This document shows positions 1 to 6,540 of a DNA stretch of 21,785 nucleotides, in pieces (within the stretch, counting starts at the first letter, position 1; each line of letters opens with the position of its first letter). The translations under genes and the position numbers were made by a program. The DNA lies in assembly GCA_902476645.1 (NCBI GenBank), contig CABSEG010000047.1:1-21785 (forward strand). Reading direction: 5' to 3'. This DNA is from an uncultured Lachnospiraceae bacterium (GTDB taxonomy: Bacteria; Bacillota; Clostridia; Lachnospirales; Lachnospiraceae). The notes beneath the pieces were generated by a model, which made no database searches, was not told where the DNA came from, and worked only from the letters and a program-made list of their open reading frames with translations.

Positions 1-1
1 G

Positions 2-277
2 GACTGTGTGATCGCCTTCTGTGAGGGCATCCAGGCCGCCGCTCCCGTAGACAGCTATGTGACCCCGGAGCCGTGGGCCATGCCTGGTTATGACAGCGAT
101 GTAATCATGGCTGCCGGTGCGTTCGTACAGGGGTCTTCCATTGAACTGAGCGCAGACGGACCAATCAAGCCGCCCTATGCTGTATACTTTCAGGGAGGCT
201 TGACCTGGGAGCATGCAAAATTTGGGATTTTGATGTCCCTGCAGAAAATGAAAGAGAAACAATTGGTACGCTTATAA
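2..277 (+). CDS. Methionine gamma-lyase-like PLP enzyme (aluminium-resistance family), C-terminal part
   Basis: The frame is open from the window edge, so only about the last 91 codons are present and the true start lies upstream. The stretch AAPVDSYVTPEPWAMPGYD followed by DVIMAAGAFVQGSSIELSADGPI is characteristic of the COG4100 family, fold-type I PLP enzymes annotated as methionine gamma-lyase family or aluminium-resistance protein. The C-terminus contains the PPYAVYFQGGLTWEHAKFGI segment usual for these proteins. The PLP lysine would lie upstream of the window and cannot be checked. The gene ends 11 bases before the next reading frame on the same strand, so they are probably cotranscribed. 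In other Firmicutes the family is often found near glutamine-synthetase or hfq-miaA loci; that context is out of view. The substrate is uncertain. Confidence 0.85.
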   Translation, partial: DCVIAFCEGIQAAAPVDSYVTPEPWAMPGYDSDVIMAAGAFVQGSSIELSADGPIKPPYAVYFQGGLTWEHAKFGILMSLQKMKEKQLVRL

Positions 278-288
278 GGGGAACGAAT

Positions 289-1512
289 GTGGAGAGACTA
301 ATGGTAATTGGAGCAGGAGCCTCCGGATTAATGGCTGCCATCAGTGCAGCGAGACAGGGCGCGTCTGTGACCATCCTGGAGAGAATGGAAAAGCCAGGGA
401 AAAAGCTTTTGATGACGGGAAATGGAAAATGTAATCTGACCAATGCCCATATGGACATACCCGGAGCCTTTCGGGGCGGATCCCCTGCGTTCGTAGACAC
501 GATATTAAAGCAATTTTCCCAGGAGGACACGTTACAGTTCTTCCATGATCTTGGCGTCTTGACCAAAGAAAAGGCGGGGTGTATCTATCCCTATACAGAT
601 CAGGCTTCCACAGTACAGGAAGCCCTTCTTCTGGAAGCCGGGAAGCGCAAGGTTCGCATCAAATGCAACGAGGAGGTCCGTCTGATCCAGCCACTTACAG
701 AAGGGGGATTTCAGATTCAGACAGGCACCTGGTGTTATCAGGCCGATAAGGTAATTCTTGCTGCCGGCTCACAGGCTGCCTCTCTAAGTGGATTTGACGA
801 TTCCGGATTTCGACTGTCGGAAAAACTGGGACATCGGATTCTCAAGCCGCTTCCGGCCCTGGTACCCTTAAAAATCGCCGAGCCTTTTTCCGATCGGGCT
901 GCAGGAGTGCGCGCCCGGGCCGGCCTGACGCTGCTGGTGGACGGGCAAGTACAGGCAAAAGACCGGGGAGAATTGCAGTGGACCGCGTATGGCATTTCCG
1001 GGATTGTGGTATTCCAGATTAGCCGTTTTGCCGTGAGGGCTCTTTCCGATGGGAAACGCGTATCCGTGATCGTGGATCTTCTTCCGGATAACAGCGAGGA
1101 GGAACTTCTGGAAATGATCCAAAGGATTGAACCGGAATTTTTGTTAAACGGACTCTTTGCCAAACGGATGCAGGGAGCCCTGATAAAGGCATGCTTTGGG
1201 AAAAAACGGCCCCTATTGGATCAAACAGCTATGTGGAAGCTTCTGAAACTGGCAAAGAATCTGAAGCTGACGATAACAGGATCCAGGGGATTTGCTTACG
1301 CACAGTGTTGCAGTGGAGGAGTACCGGTGCAAGAAGTAAAGGCAGATACTCTGGAGTCTTTAAAAATCCCCGGACTGTACCTGACCGGGGAACTTTTGGA
1401 TATCGACGGTATGTGCGGAGGTTACAACCTTCAATGGGCATGGTCTACAGGCTATGTAGCAGGGCTCCATGCCAGTATGCCCGCAATGCAAAAAGGGAGG
1501 AAACACCAATGA
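289..1512 (+). CDS. NAD(P)/FAD-dependent oxidoreductase, HI0933/BaiN-like family
   Basis: A flavoprotein of 407 residues, the normal length for the HI0933 (aminoacetone-oxidase/BaiN-like) family. The N-terminal Rossmann motif GAGASG is at residues 8-13, with an acidic residue ending the second strand (E31). The family signature GNGKCNLTN follows at 44-52. The C-terminal FAD-closing segment GLYLTGELLDIDGMCGGYN lies near 360-380. Members are soluble, and most have no proven substrate. One characterised relative is BaiN of Clostridium scindens, a bile-acid reductase, but that function cannot be transferred from sequence alone. The GTG at 289 is preceded by AAGGGG at 276-281 at good spacing. An in-frame ATG at 301 is the alternative, but it has no better ribosome binding site. 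The stop overlaps the ATG of the next flavoprotein (ATGA), so translation is probably coupled. Confidence 0.88.
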   Translation: MERLMVIGAGASGLMAAISAARQGASVTILERMEKPGKKLLMTGNGKCNLTNAHMDIPGAFRGGSPAFVDTILKQFSQEDTLQFFHDLGVLTKEKAGCIYPYTDQASTVQEALLLEAGKRKVRIKCNEEVRLIQPLTEGGFQIQTGTWCYQADKVILAAGSQAASLSGFDDSGFRLSEKLGHRILKPLPALVPLKIAEPFSDRAAGVRARAGLTLLVDGQVQAKDRGELQWTAYGISGIVVFQISRFAVRALSDGKRVSVIVDLLPDNSEEELLEMIQRIEPEFLLNGLFAKRMQGALIKACFGKKRPLLDQTAMWKLLKLAKNLKLTITGSRGFAYAQCCSGGVPVQEVKADTLESLKIPGLYLTGELLDIDGMCGGYNLQWAWSTGYVAGLHASMPAMQKGRKHQ

Positions 1513-3104
1513 TAAGGATTCAACAGCTGAAATTGCCGATCCAACATACAACGGAAGATCTGGAAAAAGCCATTCTAAAGACACTGGGATGTTCCAAAAA
1601 GGATCTGGGTTCTATCCACATGGTGCGGCGTTCTTTGGATGCCAGGAAAAAACCCCTTATCTATTATGTCTATACGATGGATGTGGAGGTGTACCGGGAA
1701 GCCAACATATTAAAATCCTGTCATGTAAAAAATGTGTCTGTTGCAAAGTCTCCTCGCTATGAATTGCCGCCGCATGGAAGCGTCCCGTTATCCTGCCGGC
1801 CCGTTGTCATAGGCAGCGGCCCGGCGGGACTTTTCTGCAGTCTTTTGTTAGCCAGGGAGGGGTATCGGCCAATCCTGTTGGAACGGGGGGAACCGGTGGA
1901 ACAGCGCCAAAAAGATGTGGAACTGTTCTGGAAACAGGGAATTTTAAACCCATCATCCAATGTACAATTTGGAGAGGGCGGGGCCGGAACCTTTTCCGAT
2001 GGGAAGCTAAATACTGCCGTAAAGGATAAAAGCGGCAGGATTACTTATATTTTAGAGACCTTTGTCCGGTATGGGGCCCCTGCGGAAATTCTCTATCTTA
2101 ACAAACCTCATATCGGAACGGATATTCTTGGAAGAGTGGTTCACAATATAAGAGAAGAGATTTTAAAAAATGGAGGAGAAGTTCGATTCCGAAGCCAGAT
2201 GACGGATATCCGTATTCGCGGTGGGGCGCTGGATGGAATTCAGATCAATGGGAAGGAAGAGATTCCCTGTACCTGCCTGGTTTTAGCCATCGGTCACAGT
2301 GCCAGAGATACCTTTACTATGCTTACCCAAAAACCCATTATCATGAGTCCGAAGCCTTTTGCGGTAGGGGTACGCATTGAACATCCCCAATCTATGATTG
2401 ATTTGTCACAGTATGGACGGGATCACAGGCCGGATCTTCCCACTGCGGACTATAAGCTGACACGCAAAATGCCGGATGGGAGAGGGGTCTATTCTTTCTG
2501 CATGTGTCCGGGTGGATGGGTCGTCCAAGCCTCCTCAGAACCAGGCCGCACGGCAGTGAATGGCATGAGCAATTATGCCAGGGACGGGCACAACGCCAAC
2601 AGCGCCATGGTCGTCACAGTATCCGAGCGGGACTTTGGAAGCCGGGAAATATTGGCGGGCATGGAATTTCAAAGAAGGCTGGAGGAAGCCGCCTACCGGG
2701 AGGGAAATGGGAAAATTCCGATTCAGCTTTTGGGAGATTTCTGCCAGGGAACAAGCTCTCGAACCCTTGGGGAAGTTTTGCCCGCTATTTGCGGGTCCTA
2801 TGACTTTGGACGTGTGGATGCCTGCTTTCCCAGGCCGCTATACGAATCTTTATGTCAGGGAATTGTACAATGCGCAACGTTGATTGAAGGCTTTGACAGA
2901 GGGGATGCTGTTTTGTCTGGAGTGGAAAGCCGTACCTCATCTCCTGTCAGGATTCATAGAGACTGCGACTTCGAAAGCAGTGTAAAAGGACTGTATCCAT
3001 GCGGAGAAGGAGCTGGTTATGCGGGTGGGATTACCTCTGCGGCGTTGGACGGAATGAAGGTTGCCGAAAAACTCATTGAGAAGTTTTCTGAAAAAAGAGG
3101 GTAG
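1509..3104 (+). CDS. FAD-dependent dehydrogenase, COG2509-like
   Basis: A protein of 531 residues from the ATG at 1509, which has GGGAGG at 1495-1500 and overlaps the upstream stop by four bases. The open frame extends further 5' to 1191, but that part overlaps the previous gene in another frame and is not protein-like. Residues 1-90 form a small N-terminal domain (IRIQQLKLPI...), as is usual in this family. A dinucleotide-binding GSGPAG follows at 102-107, then VQFGEGGAGTFSDGKLNT and, near the C-terminus, GLYPCGEGAGYAGGITSAALDG, which would close the FAD site. Members are annotated as NAD(FAD)-utilising dehydrogenases or FAD-dependent proteins with no established reaction. Together with the preceding HI0933-like gene it makes an unusual tandem of unrelated flavoproteins. 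The family call is firm; the substrate is unknown. Confidence 0.88.
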   Translation: MIRIQQLKLPIQHTTEDLEKAILKTLGCSKKDLGSIHMVRRSLDARKKPLIYYVYTMDVEVYREANILKSCHVKNVSVAKSPRYELPPHGSVPLSCRPVVIGSGPAGLFCSLLLAREGYRPILLERGEPVEQRQKDVELFWKQGILNPSSNVQFGEGGAGTFSDGKLNTAVKDKSGRITYILETFVRYGAPAEILYLNKPHIGTDILGRVVHNIREEILKNGGEVRFRSQMTDIRIRGGALDGIQINGKEEIPCTCLVLAIGHSARDTFTMLTQKPIIMSPKPFAVGVRIEHPQSMIDLSQYGRDHRPDLPTADYKLTRKMPDGRGVYSFCMCPGGWVVQASSEPGRTAVNGMSNYARDGHNANSAMVVTVSERDFGSREILAGMEFQRRLEEAAYREGNGKIPIQLLGDFCQGTSSRTLGEVLPAICGSYDFGRVDACFPRPLYESLCQGIVQCATLIEGFDRGDAVLSGVESRTSSPVRIHRDCDFESSVKGLYPCGEGAGYAGGITSAALDGMKVAEKLIEKFSEKRG

Positions 3105-3134
3105 GAAAAGACACAAAAATTTAAGATTCCAAGT

Positions 3135-3164
3135 GTATACTTTATACTTAGATTGTGATAGAAT
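3135..3164 (+). promoter_or_regulatory. Putative extended -10 promoter ahead of radC
   Basis: An extended -10 element, TGATAGAAT, occupies 3156-3164 (TG, one base, TAGAAT). There is no good -35 hexamer 17 bases upstream, which is tolerable for extended -10 promoters. The spacer region contains a small inverted repeat, GTATA-CTT-TATAC, at 3135-3147 that could bind a regulator or be chance in AT-rich DNA. It lies in the 147-base gap between the flavoprotein gene and radC, the first good place for a promoter of the radC-mre-min block. This is by eye only. Confidence 0.4.
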
Positions 3165-3251
3165 GGAAAATAATTGTAGCTGCAGCAAGTGCAGTTTCAA
3201 TGTCCCACATCTGATACCATGTTTTCTGCGGGGAGAGCGCGACAGAAGATC

Positions 3252-3950
3252 ATGGATAAAAAGAAAAAAATGAAGGAACTTCCAATCTCAGAGAAACCCT
3301 ACGAAAAGTGTCTAAAATACGGGGCCGGATATTTAAGCGACGCGGAGCTTTTGGCAGTAATTTTGCGGACAGGCGCACAGGGAATTTCCGCGCTGGATCT
3401 TTCTAGGGAACTTCTTCAGCTATCCTGCCAGGAGGGGAGCTTGCTTGGACTTCACCAGGTTAGCGTTGGAGATTTAAGAAAGATACGCGGCATCGGGAAG
3501 GTAAAGGCAATTCAGCTTAAATGCATCGTGGAATTATCCCGCAGAATGTCCAAGGAGACAGCTAAAAAGGCTCTCTGCTTTACAGAGCCGGAGACGGTGG
3601 CCCAGTATTACATGGAAGATTTTCGCCATAACCAGCAGGAACAGATGCTTGTTATGATGTTGAATACAAAGGGACGGCTCCTGGGAGAGCAATTGATCTC
3701 AAAGGGAACCGTCAACGCCTCCCTGGTTACTCCAAGGGAAATCTTTCTTCAGGCCCTTCATTATCATGCAGTGGAGATTCTTTTGGTACACAATCATCCG
3801 AGTGGCGATCCCACTCCCAGCAGCGAAGACGTACAACTTACACAACGGGTGTATCAGGCAGGAATGCTGATCGGAATTGAATTGCTGGATCATATCATTA
3901 TCGGAGATAAAAAATATATTAGTTTTCGGGAGCGAAGACTTTTATCATAA
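3252..3950 (+). CDS. radC: RadC family JAB/MPN-domain protein (UPF0758)
   Basis: Numbering from the ATG at 3252 gives 232 residues, the usual RadC length. KELPISEKPYEKCLKYG at 8-24 is the classic N-terminus, followed by helix-hairpin-helix-like sequence (KIRGIGKVKAIQLK, 77-90). The C-terminal JAB/MPN metalloprotease-like domain carries E130 and the zinc motif HxHx7SxxD as H180, H182, S190 and D193. The name is historical: a role in DNA repair has not held up, and the biochemical function is unknown. Start choice is uncertain. GTG 3189 and ATG 3219 lie in frame but lack homology-like sequence, and the nearest ribosome-binding-like GGGAGAG (3231-3237) is 14 bases from ATG 3252. radC directly before mreBCD is conserved synteny in Bacillus and many clostridia. 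Confidence 0.92.
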   Translation: MDKKKKMKELPISEKPYEKCLKYGAGYLSDAELLAVILRTGAQGISALDLSRELLQLSCQEGSLLGLHQVSVGDLRKIRGIGKVKAIQLKCIVELSRRMSKETAKKALCFTEPETVAQYYMEDFRHNQQEQMLVMMLNTKGRLLGEQLISKGTVNASLVTPREIFLQALHYHAVEILLVHNHPSGDPTPSSEDVQLTQRVYQAGMLIGIELLDHIIIGDKKYISFRERRLLS

Positions 3951-3966
3951 AGGGGAGACAAATCAT

Positions 3967-4989
3967 ATGCTGTTTAGGCGTATTTGCGGTATCGATCTGG
4001 GAACAGATACCGTTAAGATTAGCGATAAAAATGAAAAATTACTGATATGTGAAAAAAACATGATCGCCATCCGCAATCAGGTACATGTGATCGCCATTGG
4101 AAATCCGGCGTTTGATATTTATGAAAAAGCACCGGCCTGTGTGGAAGCGCAGAGTCCCATGGCTGGTGGAGTAATTGCCGATGCCGGCAATTTGGAGCTG
4201 CTTTTGCTTGGACTTTTGCGAAAGTTTTCTTCTTTTTTCTGCAAACATCCGGATCTGTTGATTACTGCTCCGTCGGAACTTTCAGAGATCGAGCGAAGAG
4301 CTTTTTATCAGATCTGTTCCGGAAAATTAAAAGCCCGGAGAGTGGCTCTCATAGATAAGGGAATCGCAGATGCGGTGGGAATCGGAATGCCTATGGATAT
4401 GACAGAGGGAAATATGATGGTCAATTTGGGGGCGTCCGGGACGGAAATATCTGTAATCTCAGAGGGAAAGATCATTGTGGGCCGCCTGTTAAAGGTAGGC
4501 GGCAGGAAGATGGACGAAGAAATTGCCACCATGGTCTATCGGCAATTTCACTTGAATATTGGAAGTAAAACTGCGGAGCAACTGAAGAATCATCTGGCCA
4601 GCGTCCAGGAAGTACCCAAAAAGGAGATGGAGGTTTATGGAATCCATACCGTATCCGGTCTGCCCAAAAAGGCGGTGATTCCAGCTCTTTCCGTGAGCGT
4701 GGCAATCATTGAGACTCTGGAGGAAATTGTAGATGGAATCCGCGCCACCTTGGAACGCACCCCTCCACAGCTTCTAGCGGATATTAAAAAAAATGGCATC
4801 TATCTGACAGGAGGGGTGTCTCTGCTTCCCCATATAGCAGAATATTTCAGAAAAGAGCTGGACGTCCCGGTATATAATGTGGCTGATCCTGTTTTTAGTA
4901 CGTTACATGGTTTGGTTCAGATTATGGGTGATAAAGAGCTTCAAAAGCTCACATACTCCCTGAAAGATTTTGCGGGAAATATCATATAA
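3967..4989 (+). CDS. MreB-family actin-like protein with degenerate ATPase residues
   Basis: A protein of 340 residues from the ATG at 3967, which has AGGGGAG just upstream; the 30 codons 5' of it overlap radC and are not protein-like. Length and collinear similarity place it in MreB: CGIDLGT at 7-13 (phosphate 1), PMAGGVIAD at 64-72, SEIERRA at 106-112, and IYLTGGVSLL at 278-287 (adenosine pocket). MreB filaments scaffold side-wall synthesis at the membrane. Two key sites have changed. The catalytic IEEP segment reads IDKG at 129-132, so K131 replaces the glutamate. The Mg-binding DIGGGT reads NLGASG at 153-158, so N153 replaces the aspartate. The protein may therefore bind but not hydrolyse ATP. 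The gene sits 16 bases after radC and 21 before mreC, exactly where mreB belongs. A canonical mreB may exist elsewhere in the genome. Confidence 0.88.
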   Translation: MLFRRICGIDLGTDTVKISDKNEKLLICEKNMIAIRNQVHVIAIGNPAFDIYEKAPACVEAQSPMAGGVIADAGNLELLLLGLLRKFSSFFCKHPDLLITAPSELSEIERRAFYQICSGKLKARRVALIDKGIADAVGIGMPMDMTEGNMMVNLGASGTEISVISEGKIIVGRLLKVGGRKMDEEIATMVYRQFHLNIGSKTAEQLKNHLASVQEVPKKEMEVYGIHTVSGLPKKAVIPALSVSVAIIETLEEIVDGIRATLERTPPQLLADIKKNGIYLTGGVSLLPHIAEYFRKELDVPVYNVADPVFSTLHGLVQIMGDKELQKLTYSLKDFAGNII

Positions 4990-5010
4990 AAGCGACAAAG
5001 AGGAATTCAT

Positions 5011-6003
5011 ATGAAAAAAAAGATCAGTGATTCGGGAAAAAGTAAATATATTTTGATTGCCATTACCATCGTCTGTTGCGTTATGATATTTTTGACCTTT
5101 ACCACAGATATGCATGCAGGGCCATTAAAGTACGTAGCAGGTTATGTGATTACGCCAATTCAAAAGGGCGTAAATGCAGTTGGCAGCTGGATATCGGAAA
5201 GAGGCGTTTACTTTCAGGATTCATCCAGCCTTGCAGCGGAAAACAAAGAGCTAAAAGAGCAGGTCAGCACGCTGACCGAAGAAAATAATCAGCTTCTTCA
5301 GGATAGGGAAGAGTTGGACCGGCTCCGTAATCTCTATGAGTTGGATCGCAGATATGAGGAATACGACACGGTAGGGGCCAGAGTCATCGCCAAAGACAGC
5401 GGAAATTGGTTTAACGTCTTTACGATTGATAAAGGCACCAACGATGGTATTCAGAAAAATCATAATGTTATGGCGGATGGAGGCCTGGTGGGGATTGTGA
5501 TTGACGTGGGGCCCGATTGGGCAACGGTGCGTTCCATCATTGATGATTACAGTAATGTCAGCGCTATGGTCACCTCCACCAATGACAATTGTATCATAGC
5601 AGGGGATCTTAGACTGATTGATGAAGGTAAGATCAATTTAGTTAAATTAAATGATCCGGAAGATCAGGTGACGGTAGGAGATAAGGTGGTAACCTCCAAT
5701 GTGAGTGAACGATTCCTGCCCGGTATTTTGATCGGATATATCTGTGAGATCGGGATGGATTCCAACAATTTAACCAAGTCCGGAGCGATTACTCCGGTGG
5801 TGGATTTTCGCCATCTGCAGGAGGTTTTGGTGATAAAAGAATTAAAGGATGTAAGCAATGCCCAGGATTCCATAGAGACTCAAGGAGAAAAGGAAACCGA
5901 GAAGGAAGCGTCCCCCAACTTATCGGAAACAGAAACGCAGGAATCAGAGAACCTGATGACAGAAACGGATGATACCGATCAGAGCGAGAGTCAGAATGAC
6001 TAA
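5011..6003 (+). CDS. mreC: Rod shape-determining protein MreC
   Basis: A protein of 330 residues. One N-terminal membrane anchor spans about residues 12-31 (YILIAITIVCCVMIF). A predicted coiled coil follows at roughly 73-112 (AENKELKEQV, LTEENNQLL), then the double beta-barrel MreC domain (VGARVIAKDSGNWFNVFTIDKG near 121-142, and DGGLVGIVIDVG near 156-167). From about residue 288 there is a Glu/Thr/Ser-rich acidic tail that looks disordered. MreC works outside the membrane, where it activates the PBP2-RodA elongation synthase. The start has GAGG at about 5000-5003. The gene lies between the mreB-like gene and mreD with only 18-21 base gaps, so cotranscription is expected. Identification is secure. 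Confidence 0.95.
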   Translation: MKKKISDSGKSKYILIAITIVCCVMIFLTFTTDMHAGPLKYVAGYVITPIQKGVNAVGSWISERGVYFQDSSSLAAENKELKEQVSTLTEENNQLLQDREELDRLRNLYELDRRYEEYDTVGARVIAKDSGNWFNVFTIDKGTNDGIQKNHNVMADGGLVGIVIDVGPDWATVRSIIDDYSNVSAMVTSTNDNCIIAGDLRLIDEGKINLVKLNDPEDQVTVGDKVVTSNVSERFLPGILIGYICEIGMDSNNLTKSGAITPVVDFRHLQEVLVIKELKDVSNAQDSIETQGEKETEKEASPNLSETETQESENLMTETDDTDQSESQND

Positions 6004-6021
6004 GGAAGAAAGGAGCAGAGC

Positions 6022-6540
6022 ATGAGAAGAAGGATCCTTATGATTTTGATCATATTAATCAGCTTTATACTCCAGTGCAGCGTGTTCCCTGCCCTTTCCA
6101 TCGCTTCCGTAAAACCAAATCTGCTTTTAATTCTACCGGTGGCCTTCGGGTTGATGAGAGGAAAACGGGAAGGAATGTTTATGGGCTTTTTTGGGGGGCT
6201 GCTGATGGATCTGTTCTTTAGTAATGTCATCGGGTTTCACGCCCTGATTTATACGTACATCGGATATATCAACGGCCACTGTTACCGCATCTTCTATGAT
6301 GATGACATTAAGATGCCGATTTTGTTGGTCAGTATCAGTGATTTTGCTTTTGGATTGATCATGTACCTTTCTCAGTTCTTGATGCGAGGGCGCATAGATT
6401 TTTTATATTATTTGAAGCGTGTGATCATACCGGAAGTGTTATTTACCGTGCTGGTTACGATGGTGATTTATCGTTTCCTTTTGTGGTTAAACCGGAAGCT
6501 GGAAAAGGCAGAGCAAAGGAGTGTTGGAAGTTTTGTTTAA
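6022..6540 (+). CDS. mreD: Rod shape-determining membrane protein MreD
   Basis: A protein of 172 residues, almost entirely hydrophobic, with about five membrane segments, the standard size for MreD. It begins MRRRILMILIILISFILQCSV and contains the family-like stretch PNLLLILPVAFGLMRGKREGMFMGFFGGLLMDLFF near 33-67. MreD is the integral-membrane partner of MreC in the elongasome. An AAGAAAGGAG ribosome binding site lies about 6 bases before the ATG. Its last codons overlap the start of the PBP2 gene, indicating translational coupling. Primary conservation in this family is weak, so the call rests on topology, size and position between mreC and PBP2. Confidence 0.92.
   Translation: MRRRILMILIILISFILQCSVFPALSIASVKPNLLLILPVAFGLMRGKREGMFMGFFGGLLMDLFFSNVIGFHALIYTYIGYINGHCYRIFYDDDIKMPILLVSISDFAFGLIMYLSQFLMRGRIDFLYYLKRVIIPEVLFTVLVTMVIYRFLLWLNRKLEKAEQRSVGSFV

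Noticed and set aside
1191..1508. In-frame 5' extension of the second flavoprotein to 637 residues
   Set aside because: It overlaps the upstream flavoprotein in another frame, its translation is not protein-like, and ATG 1509 has a good ribosome binding site and family-like N-terminus.
3180..3194. Small CTGCA/TGCAG hairpin upstream of radC considered as a terminator or riboswitch part
   Set aside because: It has only five base pairs, no T-run and no recognisable riboswitch motif.
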